A stretch of 64,000 nucleotides of DNA from Clostridiales bacterium. GTDB taxonomy: Bacteria > Bacillota > Clostridia > Christensenellales > CAG-138. The stretch spans positions 1 to 64,000 of the forward strand of contig SFEL01000011.1 of assembly GCA_004557245.1 (NCBI GenBank), given 5' to 3'. The position numbers and the translations under genes were made by a program. This document shows positions 8,834 through 15,660 of the stretch, in pieces. Numbering within the stretch: position 1 is the first letter of the stretch; each line of letters starts with the position of its first letter. The notes below the pieces were generated by a model, which did not search any database, had not been told where the DNA came from, and saw nothing but the letters and a program-made list of their open reading frames with translations.

Positions 8834-9160
8834 TCAGGCTATAAGCCTATATATCGTCAGGGGCAGATACCAAACTGCCACTGCAAGTCTGTAAATTAGG
8901 ATCACTCCGCCGATCAATCCTCCGAGAACAATGTTGAGCGCAACAACGCCAACTGTACCAGAGGTGCCAAAGCCAATCGGAATCAGCGTGAACATCTTGA
9001 CGATGCCAAACGGCACTCCGCAAGCAAGCCAGATTAGAAAATAATTCGGTGTGCCATTCTCAATGAAAATCCGGCTGAAAATCGAGAACAGCAGCAGTGC
9101 CACGACAACCGGCAGCATTGTTTTTCTTATAAAGTCCCTCATGACTTCGGTTTTGGTCAT
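8834..9160 (-). CDS. small membrane protein (DUF6050-like)
   Basis: A 108-residue integral membrane protein with three hydrophobic segments: about residues 14-33, 40-62 and 66-92, the last being Gly-rich (GTSGTVGVVALNIVLGGLIG). It resembles small DUF6050-type proteins found on Clostridia mobile elements; function unknown. It lies 10 bp after the ImmA gene and 16 bp before the flavodoxin gene, so it is part of the same minus-strand run. Confidence 0.75.
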   Translation of the reverse strand: MTKTEVMRDFIRKTMLPVVVALLLFSIFSRIFIENGTPNYFLIWLACGVPFGIVKMFTLIPIGFGTSGTVGVVALNIVLGGLIGGVILIYRLAVAVWYLPLTIYRLIA

Positions 9161-9170
9161 AGCATCCTCC

Positions 9171-9680
9171 TTATTTCAGGAAGTCGCTCCGATGGTCAAT
9201 CCGGCGAAGGTCATATCCGGTCTCAGCCAGATGTGCCACCTTCAAAGCGACTAAGTTTATGTCAGTATACATAGCTCGTGCGATCTGCTCCGAGGTATAG
9301 CCGTACTCATAGATGTATTCAAGAATGGTATCAGTATCAAGCAATATTTCTGCGGCTACGATGTTCGCCTCATACTCCGGCTTTGTTGCCATGTCGTACA
9401 GCATGAACTCTTGAATAGCGTCATTCTTTGCCATGCTCCGGTGCAACTGATCATGCCCGATTTCGTGTGCGCAGACAATCGTCTGCATACGAGGACTCAA
9501 ATCCTTATTGATGAAAATAAAGCGATTGCGTTTGATTACTCTATACATTCCCTTGAGGGGACCGAAGTCTTCGCAGAAAAGGACTTCAATGCCCAGCTCA
9601 TGTGCAATGCGAAAAGGGTCTCGTGTTCCCAGGCGATTTACAAGGTCGTTGCCTACTTTCGAGAGATATGCAGCAGTCAT
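9171..9680 (-). CDS. ImmA/IrrE-family metalloprotease
   Basis: A 169-residue protease of the ImmA type. The zinc site HEIGH is at residues 72-76 in CAHEIGHDQLH, with a downstream Glu in EANIVAAEILLD. In ICEBs1 and related elements ImmA cleaves the XRE repressor ImmR to switch on excision and transfer. Here it lies 60 bp downstream of an XRE repressor gene on the same strand, exactly that arrangement, so the XRE protein is its likely substrate. Confidence 0.93.
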   Translation of the reverse strand: MTAAYLSKVGNDLVNRLGTRDPFRIAHELGIEVLFCEDFGPLKGMYRVIKRNRFIFINKDLSPRMQTIVCAHEIGHDQLHRSMAKNDAIQEFMLYDMATKPEYEANIVAAEILLDTDTILEYIYEYGYTSEQIARAMYTDINLVALKVAHLAETGYDLRRIDHRSDFLK

Positions 9681-9740
9681 CGTTCCACCTCCATTCGTGG
9701 AAATAAAAGTATAGCAGAAGAGGTGTCCAACAGAACGGAC

Positions 9741-10163
9741 TTATTCCGCTGGATCTTCGCTCTTCCGATACTTCTTGGGAGCGTACTTCTTATTCTTCGC
9801 TTTGGCGATCCAATAGGCATCATTGAGTGCTTTCATTGCACCTTCCAAAGCCTCTTCACTCAGACTGCCACCGGCGAAAAGACCGGTCACTTCGCCTACC
9901 AACTCATCAATATCTCTGGCTGCTCTCGCGCCGCCCTTCTCGTAAGCATCAGCGACATAAGCTCCGCTGCTGCCCAGCAAGTATTCTGTGGTAGTTCCGA
10001 GAGCATCTGCAATTTTCTGGACAACCTCCATGTGGACAGGCTTGCGGCTTCCAAGCTCATAATTCTGAATTGTACGCGCTGTAACTCCGGCTTTCTTAGC
10101 GAGTTCTACCTGAGTCAGACCGGCTTCAATCCTTTTTTCTTTCAGTCGCTCTTTGAAACCCAT
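9741..10163 (-). CDS. XRE-family repressor (ImmR-like)
   Basis: A 140-residue regulator with an N-terminal helix-turn-helix (residues 5-60: GLTQVELAKKAGVTARTIQNYELG) and a C-terminal helical part with a Lys-rich tail. It is the probable master repressor of the element: its gene is divergent from the plus-strand operon, both promoters overlap repeated operator-like sites, and an ImmA protease gene follows. Inference: it represses both directions, including itself, until cleaved. Confidence 0.92.
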   Translation of the reverse strand: MGFKERLKEKRIEAGLTQVELAKKAGVTARTIQNYELGSRKPVHMEVVQKIADALGTTTEYLLGSSGAYVADAYEKGGARAARDIDELVGEVTGLFAGGSLSEEALEGAMKALNDAYWIAKAKNKKYAPKKYRKSEDPAE

Positions 10164-10219
10164 AAGGCACCTCTTTCTTTAATTTTTCGTGAACACGAAC
10201 ACTTTTTCGCTAAAACCCA

Positions 10220-10248
10220 TTGACGCGAAACACTGTTCGCGGCATAAT
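10220..10248 (+). promoter_or_regulatory. promoter of plus-strand ICE operon
   Basis: TTGACG (10220-10225), 17-bp spacer, CATAAT (10243-10248). The spacer contains the second operator-like repeat almost exactly, so bound XRE repressor would block RNA polymerase. Drives the gene at 10368 and those after it. Confidence 0.75.
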
Positions 10249-10279
10249 GATTACGCAGCACGAAATTGTGTTCGTCTAT

Positions 10280-10308
10280 ATGATACCACACGAAAGGGTG
10301 TGTGTCAA
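10280..10308 (-). promoter_or_regulatory. promoter of the XRE repressor gene
   Basis: On the minus strand TTGACA (10308-10303), 17-bp spacer, TATCAT (10285-10280). The fourth operator-like repeat lies in the spacer and the third just past the -10 element, which fits autoregulation. It leaves a leader of about 110 nt before the XRE start codon at 10163. Confidence 0.75.
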
Positions 10309-10367
10309 CAGGAGCATGAAATAATGTTCGTGCTTTTAAGTAACTTTTTTATGAACGGAGGCTGGTT

Positions 10368-10628
10368 ATGAATAACGCTCAGTGCAGAAAAGCGTATGTT
10401 TCGGTTAATGTTGATGTGGATGAGGAAGGCACTATTCATCCATGCTTCATCCGCTGGAAGGACGGACTCATCTTCCAGATCGACAAAGTCTTGTATAAGT
10501 GCCGCGCAACCTCAAAAAAAGTGGGAGGCGGCGGTATTCGCTACACCGTATTGATCAGAGGAAAGGAGTCGTTTCTGTTTCATGAAGGTGATAAATGGTT
10601 CGTAGAAGCAAAGGAGGGCTGCTCGTGA
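10368..10628 (+). CDS. hypothetical protein, 86 residues
   Basis: Small protein of unknown function, first gene of the plus-strand operon. Predominantly beta-strand-like sequence (VSVNVDVDEEGTIHPCFIRW, YTVLIRGKESFLFHEGDKWF) without a membrane segment. The ATG at 10368 follows GGAGG. Its stop overlaps the GTG start of the second ImmA-like gene by 4 bp, so the two proteins are probably made together and may be partners. Confidence 0.8.
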   Translation: MNNAQCRKAYVSVNVDVDEEGTIHPCFIRWKDGLIFQIDKVLYKCRATSKKVGGGGIRYTVLIRGKESFLFHEGDKWFVEAKEGCS

Positions 10629-11359
10629 TTCTATCCCATATGCAGATCGAAGAAATAGCAGCAGCCGTGACCAAGGACTTCAATGAGTTCTTTTTCGGGA
10701 AAGATGCAGACAATGAGAGGTCAACTGCTCAGGCAACACCGATTGACCAGTTTGCCAAGGATTATCTCGGCTTGAGCGTTTCATTTGCTCATCTATCCTC
10801 TGATGGAAGCCTATGCGGGCTAACCGCTTATGCCGATACAGAGTACACCATAGAGGAAGAGGGCGTTAAGCGGACAATCCCGCTGAAAGCAAATCAGGTT
10901 CTTTTGGATATGAGCTTTATTCAGCCGGGACAGGTTCATGCTTTGTGCGGGAAGCGCAGATTTACCCTTGCCCATGAATGCGCTCATCAAATCCTGTTCG
11001 GGATGGAAAGCGATAATGACAAGAGAACGCACGAAAGCAAATATGCCCCCAGAGCGGCATATTCGCTCCGTGATCTCAAGACCCGCGAGGATTGGAATGA
11101 ATGGCAAGCTAATGTGTTAGGCGCTGCTATTCTGATGCCCCAAAAGGAAATCGACATTGCCATGAGGCAATTTGCCCGTGGCCGTGTTCTCAGGAACTAC
11201 GAAGGAAGGTTTAATTATATTGATTGTTTATCCCTGACTCTGCTGTGCCAGTCTCTCGGAGTTTCCAAGTCCGCAGCCATTATTCGGCTGAGGCAACTCG
11301 GCTACATCGAGGACCGCCCCTTTGCGGAGTATGACGATCCGTTGGAGGTGTGGTTGTGA
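10625..11359 (+). CDS. second ImmA/IrrE-family metalloprotease
   Basis: A 244-residue protein with the ImmA/IrrE zinc motif HECAH at residues 117-121 (TLAHECAHQILFG) and a later helical domain (EWQANVLGAAILMP, typical for the third ligand region). I choose GTG at 10625: GGAGG lies 7 bp upstream and the start overlaps the preceding stop (GTGA). Its C-terminal third (residues 180-244) resembles a winged or HTH-like segment (LLCQSLGVSKSAAIIRLRQL). It may be a protease that acts on a different regulator from the first ImmA. Confidence 0.88.
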   Translation: MILSHMQIEEIAAAVTKDFNEFFFGKDADNERSTAQATPIDQFAKDYLGLSVSFAHLSSDGSLCGLTAYADTEYTIEEEGVKRTIPLKANQVLLDMSFIQPGQVHALCGKRRFTLAHECAHQILFGMESDNDKRTHESKYAPRAAYSLRDLKTREDWNEWQANVLGAAILMPQKEIDIAMRQFARGRVLRNYEGRFNYIDCLSLTLLCQSLGVSKSAAIIRLRQLGYIEDRPFAEYDDPLEVWL

Positions 11360-11610
11360 GCAGAAACATCCGGGTTTCCGAGCCTTCGCCGGAAATGCAG
11401 ATAAAGATACAGAGGGCGCGATGCGCCATAATAAGTCAAAAGATGCGCATGGTGAAATGCCCCTATTGCGGGCATAATTCCATCGCCGTATTTGAGGACA
11501 CAAGAGGCCATATCCAAGCAAAATGTAAGGCTTGTGGACGCGAGACAGTCTTTGATGTCCTCAGCATGAGAAGGTTAAAGTTAAAACTCCGTCTGAAAGG
11601 CCGGAGATAA
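11356..11610 (+). CDS. zinc-ribbon protein, 84 residues
   Basis: Small protein with a four-Cys zinc ribbon, CPYCGHN and CKACGRE spaced by 16 residues, flanked by basic helices (QKMRMVK; MRRLKLKLRLKGRR). Probably nucleic-acid binding. GTG at 11356 overlaps the previous stop by 4 bp and has GGAGG 7 bp upstream, so I prefer it over the in-frame GTG at 11350. Third gene of the operon; function not known. Confidence 0.78.
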   Translation: MSRNIRVSEPSPEMQIKIQRARCAIISQKMRMVKCPYCGHNSIAVFEDTRGHIQAKCKACGRETVFDVLSMRRLKLKLRLKGRR

Positions 11611-11646
11611 TAACATACAACAAAATATTATGATAGCTGTGCTGTG

Positions 11647-11749
11647 GAGCCGCTGATTGGTGAGTCTTCCCAATGCCGCATGAACAGAGTTTTCGGACTC
11701 TGTTTTATCGGCATGGGATTCAAGCTCACCGTCATGCGGCTCTATTTTT
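11647..11749 (+). ncRNA. large hairpin RNA leader / attenuator
   Basis: A long interrupted stem seen directly: GAGCCGC (11647-11653) with GCGGCTC (11736-11742); GGTGAG (11659-11664) with CTCACC (11725-11730); ATGCCG (11673-11678) with CGGCAT (11709-11714); AACAGAG (11683-11689) with CTCTGTT (11698-11704). The outer stem is followed by TATTTTT. An alternative helix GCCGCATGA/TCATGCGGC also exists, so a terminator/antiterminator switch is possible. It lies 45 bp before the sigma-like gene. Confidence 0.7.
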
Positions 11750-11793
11750 GTCTCGTCCATCCGCTGCTCCGCGCCAGCGGAAAGGACAAGACA

Positions 11794-12285
11794 ATGAAAA
11801 CCCCTATCGAATTTGACTACGATCTCTGGACTACGGAGGAAGGCAAGTGCATGGTGCGCGTGAAGCTCACTGGCGAAGTATGCGAGGTCAGCAGAGAAAC
11901 CATGAGAGTTCTACGCAACGAGGAAAAGAAGCTCAGACGCTCTAAGACCGGAGTACCTATTGCCGGTTGCAAGGATGAGGATGAGACGGCAACTCTTCTT
12001 TCGCTTGATTTTGTCAGTGTGCAGGATGCAGAAGAGATGAGTCCTGCTTGGCTGGAAGACCCGAACGATTTGGAAGAAACAGTTCTCACTTCCGTTATGG
12101 AGCAGGAATTCCGTTTGCTTCTGAGCGAACGTCAGCTTGAAGTTTACCACTACTGCTTGCTCGGCGGCATGAGCATGACGGATTACAGCAAGGCTCGTGG
12201 AATTGATGTCTCTACTGTTTTTGAAGCCAAGAGAGATGTTCAGAAAAAAGCAAAAATATTTTTTAAGGAGACCCCCAAAAACTGA
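11794..12285 (+). CDS. sigma-70-like DNA-binding protein
   Basis: A 163-residue protein of the type found near the integrase end of Clostridia ICEs. Its C-terminal half (residues 110-160: LLSERQLEVYHYCLLGGMSMTDYSKARGI...) resembles sigma region 4 with a helix-turn-helix, while the N-terminal half (EFDYDLWTTEEGKCMVRVKLTGE) is a conserved but uncharacterised region. Start ATG 11794 follows AAAGGA. Probably an activator or sigma-like factor for element genes; the large hairpin upstream suggests post-initiation control. Confidence 0.78.
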   Translation: MKTPIEFDYDLWTTEEGKCMVRVKLTGEVCEVSRETMRVLRNEEKKLRRSKTGVPIAGCKDEDETATLLSLDFVSVQDAEEMSPAWLEDPNDLEETVLTSVMEQEFRLLLSERQLEVYHYCLLGGMSMTDYSKARGIDVSTVFEAKRDVQKKAKIFFKETPKN

Positions 12286-12653
12286 TGAAAAATGTCCGTT
12301 GTATTTTGAAGAGGCTTAATCGCCGCTTCACGGTTCCTTGAAAACTGAATAGTCAGTGCTGCGGATCTTTCCTCTTTTCTCGAAGCGACTTGTCTTCTGC
12401 CGCCATGACCTCCAACCGGAGCGAGCGATCAACAGAGAGACTAAACAACCGTGTGGTGCGGCTGCTTGCGATGATGGAGAAGTTGGGTACAATGATACTT
12501 CCGTTTCTTCTTTGAAGGGGCGGCTCGGAGCGATCCTCGGAGGGGTGAGAGTCCCATGATACTGCTTTACCGGTGGTAGTCCGCAGCATTCCCTATTCAG
12601 CAGGGGCGCGAGCTGCAAATATGCTGGAACACAATTTATCATCAAAAACTATG
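12286..12653 (+). ncRNA. candidate structured RNA before the excisionase
   Basis: A 440-bp stretch without a convincing gene lies between the sigma-like gene and the excisionase. Signs of structure: TGCTGCGGA (12357-12365) is exactly complementary to TCCGCAGCA (12580-12588), closing a 230-nt domain; inside are GGGGTGAGAGTCCC and several GGAGCGA/GAGCGAT repeats. It ends in a strong terminator. I cannot match it to a named RNA family; group II intron or riboswitch identity was considered and not supported. Confidence 0.45.
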
Positions 12654-12688
12654 GGCAGCAGTTGTCAACCGACTGCTGCCTATCCTTT
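12654..12688 (+). terminator. terminator before excisionase gene
   Basis: GGCAGCAGT (12654-12662), 9-nt loop, ACTGCTGCC (12672-12680), then TATCCTTTT. It would end a transcript from the sigma-like gene or the candidate RNA, leaving xis dependent on antitermination or its own promoter. Confidence 0.8.
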
Positions 12689-12727
12689 TACTGATAAAGC
12701 AAAAACAAATAAACGGAGGTGAGACGG

Positions 12728-12967
12728 GTGAATACCGCATCAACCATTTCTCAGCGCGATGCCTATAAGCTCATGCTAAAAGACTATCCCGATGTGATGA
12801 GCATTGAGCAGATGTGTGAAATACTCAGCATCAGCACAAAGACCGGCTATCGTATTCTGCGCGAAGGCAAAATCCTTAGCCTCAAGGTCGGCAGAGCCTA
12901 TCGTATTCCGAAGGCTCATCTTTTCACTTATCTCTGCATCGGCTGCGGAGAAACAGTGAACGCATAA
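12728..12967 (+). CDS. xis: excisionase-like HTH protein
   Basis: A 79-residue MerR/Xis-type DNA-binding protein: DVMSIEQMCEILSISTKTGYRILREGKILSLKVGRAYRIPK is the classic excisionase-family helix-turn-helix with wing. GTG at 12728 is chosen because GGAGG lies 8 bp upstream; the in-frame GTG at 12719 overlaps that ribosome site. Located 124 bp before the integrase gene in the same direction, so it most likely directs excision of the element. Confidence 0.88.
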   Translation: MNTASTISQRDAYKLMLKDYPDVMSIEQMCEILSISTKTGYRILREGKILSLKVGRAYRIPKAHLFTYLCIGCGETVNA

Positions 12968-13030
12968 GATTTGGACTCAAAAAGTTTACAAAAAAGTGCG
13001 TCAGTAGGTCCTCCAATTTGAACCCGGTTC

Positions 13031-13039
13031 TGGTATAAT
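13031..13039 (+). promoter_or_regulatory. extended -10 promoter of integrase gene
   Basis: TGG followed by TATAAT (13034-13039), an extended -10 element, 53 bp before the integrase start. No good -35 hexamer at 17 bp. A partial repeat of the same region (cccggTATAAG) lies 15 bp later. Confidence 0.5.
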
Positions 13040-13091
13040 AGGATCCCGGTATAAGGTAGGTGTTACTGCTACGCAAGAAGGAGGATAATAA

Positions 13092-14330
13092 ATGGTAGCA
13101 GGACATCTCCGCGAAAAAAAAGGATATTATTACGCCGTGTTGAACTACACCGATTCTCTCGGAAAAAGAAAGACCAAGTGGATTTCTACCGGACTTACTG
13201 TTAAGGGAAACAAAAAACGCGCCGAAGCAATCCTGATGGATGCGCGACGCAATTTCAATCCCGAAGAGCCGAAGGTCATGAACGGGGACATCCTGTTCGC
13301 GGACTACATGGAACAATGGCTCGACATTATCAAAAGCTCGGTTGCAGTCCCGACATTTGCTTCTTACTCGACCACGGTCAAAAGGGTCGTCGCACCGTAC
13401 TTCCGTGAAAAGGAGATCACTCTCAAGAATCTGACCGCAAAGGATATTCAGGAGTTCTATATGAAGGAGCTCCAGCGCGTCAGTGCTTCCTCGGTCATCC
13501 ATTATCATGCCAACATTCATAAGGCTCTCAAGTATGCCGTGAAGATTGACCTGATTGATGTAAACCCGGCAGATAAGGTTGAACGTCCGAAGAAGGATCG
13601 CTATGTCGGCAGCTTTTATGATGCCGATGAGGTCAACGCTCTCTTCGAAGCAGCTAAAGGAACGAAACTTGAGCTTCCGATTCTGTTCGGCGCATTCTAC
13701 GGTCTGCGACGGAGTGAAGCAATCGGTCTGAAATGGGATGCTATTGACTTTGAGCAGAACACGATCACCATCCGTCACACAGTTACTTCTTGTGACCTGG
13801 ACGGCAAGCGCGTTCTGGTCGCATCCGACACCACCAAGACCAAATCGAGTATGAGGACGCTCCCGCTTGTTCCTTTCATGAGAGAAAGACTTCTCGCCCT
13901 AAAAGAAGAACAGCAGGAAAACCGTCGTTTGTGCGGACGCAGCTATATCAAGGACTACATCGGTTATGTTTGCGTAAACGAGATTGGTGATCTGATTAAA
14001 CCTCACTATGTTACTGAGAGTTTTCCGAATCTGCTCAAGGCAAACGGGCTGAGACACATCAGGTATCACGACTTGAGACATAGCTGTGCCTCGTTACTTC
14101 TGGCAAACGGTGTTCCCATGAAGCAGATTCAGGAATGGCTTGGTCACAGCGACTTCTCAACCACGGCAAACATTTACGCACATCTGGATTATAGCTCGAA
14201 GCTGACTTCGGCTGACGCGATGCTCAATGGCCGGGAAAACCGGCTACTGGCGGACATTCTGGCGGAGACGGTGGGATTCGAACCCACGGACCCTTGCGGA
14301 TCAAACGATTTCGAGTCGTTCTCGTTATGA
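13092..14330 (+). CDS. int: tyrosine-recombinase integrase of the ICE
   Basis: A 412-residue Tn916-type integrase. N-terminal arm-binding region (1-60), SAM-like core-binding domain (65-160) and catalytic domain with R206 (YGLRRSE), H326 and R329 (HDLRH), H352 (LGH) and nucleophile Y362. ATG 13092 follows GGAGG. From about residue 390 the frame runs through a tRNA-Ser gene on the opposite strand, so the last 23 residues are encoded by tRNA sequence. This places the attachment site at the gene's 3' end. Confidence 0.96.
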   Translation: MVAGHLREKKGYYYAVLNYTDSLGKRKTKWISTGLTVKGNKKRAEAILMDARRNFNPEEPKVMNGDILFADYMEQWLDIIKSSVAVPTFASYSTTVKRVVAPYFREKEITLKNLTAKDIQEFYMKELQRVSASSVIHYHANIHKALKYAVKIDLIDVNPADKVERPKKDRYVGSFYDADEVNALFEAAKGTKLELPILFGAFYGLRRSEAIGLKWDAIDFEQNTITIRHTVTSCDLDGKRVLVASDTTKTKSSMRTLPLVPFMRERLLALKEEQQENRRLCGRSYIKDYIGYVCVNEIGDLIKPHYVTESFPNLLKANGLRHIRYHDLRHSCASLLLANGVPMKQIQEWLGHSDFSTTANIYAHLDYSSKLTSADAMLNGRENRLLADILAETVGFEPTDPCGSNDFESFSL

Positions 14331-14348
14331 CCACTTCGATACGTCTCC
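14260..14348 (-). tRNA. tRNA-Ser (anticodon CGA)
   Basis: Complete 89-nt class II tRNA on the minus strand. Acceptor GGAGACG (from 14348) pairs with CGTCTCC, ending GCCA with encoded CCA. Anticodon loop CTCGAAA gives CGA (Ser, UCG). Variable arm GATCC-GCAA-GGGTC and T-loop GTTCGAATC are present. Its 3' end overlaps the integrase C-terminus, as expected for an integration target restored by the element. Confidence 0.95.
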
Positions 14349-14484
14349 GTATTTATCTCAACATCAGCACCTCAGAAAACGGGGAGAACTGATGGGGAGA
14401 ACAAAGAAAAATATTCAGTTAAAGATACCCGAAAAACCCCGTAAAATCAAGGGTTTCCGGTCAGGGAGCTACCGGATGGCGACC

Positions 14485-14528
14485 ACGATTTCGAGTCAGC
14501 CCCGTTATGACCACTTCGATACCGCTCC
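14485..14528 (-). pseudogene. truncated tRNA-Ser, element/chromosome junction (att)
   Basis: The 5' half of another tRNA-Ser on the minus strand: acceptor GGAGCGG (from 14528), D-arm and anticodon region with CTCGAAATCG, after which similarity stops. Segments 14485-14497 and 14503-14521 repeat 14305-14317 and 14323-14341 exactly, offset by 180 bp. I infer that this is the native 5' half separated from its 3' half by integration, with the crossover in the anticodon loop; the far junction is outside the window. Confidence 0.65.
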
Positions 14529-14599
14529 ACGTTGGCAGCGTCAAGTGCGCAAGGAGAATTATACAGCATGGCGAGGGAAATTGCAAATGTTAGCTGAAG

Positions 14600-14764
14600 C
14601 TATCCCCGGTGCAGCATGATTATTGTAAGTATGCTGTACAGCGCCATCAGGCAGCCGAAAAAAAGCATACACTTGCTGGTAGTGCGGAGCCGCTTTGAAC
14701 CCCGGCAGTATATGCCGCCTGCTATGAATATTATCGCTACCGCGATGCTGAAACCTACCGGCAT
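14600..14764 (-). CDS. 54-residue membrane peptide
   Basis: Small open frame with a good GGAGGAG ribosome site 6 bp before ATG 14764. The product has two hydrophobic stretches (VGFSIAVAIIFIAGGIYC and MLFFGCLMALYSILTIIML) separated by a basic loop (RGSKRLRTTSK), i.e. a two-pass helical hairpin. It lies just downstream of aroE on the same strand, 21 bp away, at the chromosome side of the element junction. Function unknown. Confidence 0.65.
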   Translation of the reverse strand: MPVGFSIAVAIIFIAGGIYCRGSKRLRTTSKCMLFFGCLMALYSILTIIMLHRG

Positions 14765-14785
14765 GGTGTCTCCTCCCCAATAAAC

Positions 14786-15580
14786 CTATTTACATATTTT
14801 AATGTATAAATCCCTCTTTAGCAAGTCGGAGGGCAATATACCGGTCCATATGGCGAAGGCGGCCAATCCCTGGCCTATCAGCATCTCTATACCTTCTACG
14901 GTGTCAATGCCGAGGGCCCGGGCCGCCTTGAGAAGCTCCGTTTCACGGGGCATGTACACCATATCGCACACAAGGGCGGAAGGGTTGAGCTTCTGCAAAA
15001 AAGCAAGGCTGTTAAAACTCTCGCAGCAAGACATGCCTAATGGAGTGGCATTTATAAGAATATCGCAGTCCGCGACGTCTTCCATGAGGTGGGAAAAGGG
15101 ACGCCAGCAAGCTCCTGCTGCTGCGGCCACATTGATGGCGGCAGCCTCATTGCGGGCGAAAAGGGTAACGCTGTTCTGCTTTGCAAGCGAGTAGGCCGCA
15201 GAACGGGCCGCGCCGCCGCTGCCTATTATAAAGATATTTTGCCCGATAGCGGCGTGCTTTGGGCGTATGGCGGAAAGCAGCCCCTCGCCGTCTGTGGAGT
15301 AACCGATATACCCATGCTCCTCCAGGTTAACGATATTTACGCTGCCCATTGCGGCTGCATCCGGTGAGAGGGCGGAGAGAAAGGGTATTATATCCTGCTT
15401 ATGGGGCATGGTGCAGGCAAAGCCGTCCAGTCCCATACATACAGCGTCGCCGGCGCGTCCCTTGGGAAGCCGTATGAGAGAAAAGTCTGCGTCGATGCCG
15501 TACTTTTCAAAGAGAAAACCATATATGGCGGGGGAGAGGCTGTGGCCTACCGGGTCGCCTATGAGAGCGTAATGCTTCAT
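14786..15580 (-). CDS. aroE: shikimate dehydrogenase
   Basis: A 264-residue AroE: reduces 3-dehydroshikimate to shikimate with NADPH. Seen: substrate-site SLSPAIYG (14-21), catalytic Lys in TMPHK, NADP loop IIGSGGAARSAAYSLA (about 118-133), INATPLGM, and C-terminal GQGLAAFAIWTG. Length is normal. Divergent from aroQ at 80 bp, the enzyme that makes its substrate. Confidence 0.96.
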   Translation of the reverse strand: MKHYALIGDPVGHSLSPAIYGFLFEKYGIDADFSLIRLPKGRAGDAVCMGLDGFACTMPHKQDIIPFLSALSPDAAAMGSVNIVNLEEHGYIGYSTDGEGLLSAIRPKHAAIGQNIFIIGSGGAARSAAYSLAKQNSVTLFARNEAAAINVAAAAGACWRPFSHLMEDVADCDILINATPLGMSCCESFNSLAFLQKLNPSALVCDMVYMPRETELLKAARALGIDTVEGIEMLIGQGLAAFAIWTGILPSDLLKRDLYIKICK

Positions 15581-15660
15581 TCATTCCTGCCTTTTGAAAT
15601 AAGTAATTTTATGCTATTATATCATAAAAGAGACAAGGGAAAGGAAAATCCGGTATCTAA

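Larger units (their letters stand above)
10196..10330. promoter_or_regulatory. array of five operator-like repeats
   Basis: Five 14-bp sites fitting CGAAannnntGTTCG with variations: 10196-10209, 10226-10239, 10261-10274, 10291-10304 and 10317-10330. The second and third are the best (cgaaacactgttcg, cgaaattgtgttcg) and are near-palindromic. Start-to-start spacing is 30, 35, 30 and 26 bp, about three helical turns. They fill the space between the divergent XRE gene and the plus-strand operon and overlap both promoters. Confidence 0.8.

Noticed and set aside
12500..12600. Group II intron or cobalamin riboswitch in the gap before xis
   Set aside because: Some short phrases (GGTGAGAGTCC) look similar, but no maturase, no catalytic domain V and no B12-box are present.
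14227..14619. 130-codon frame running through both tRNA-Ser copies
   Set aside because: It reads tRNA antisense sequence, lacks a ribosome site and looks like no protein.
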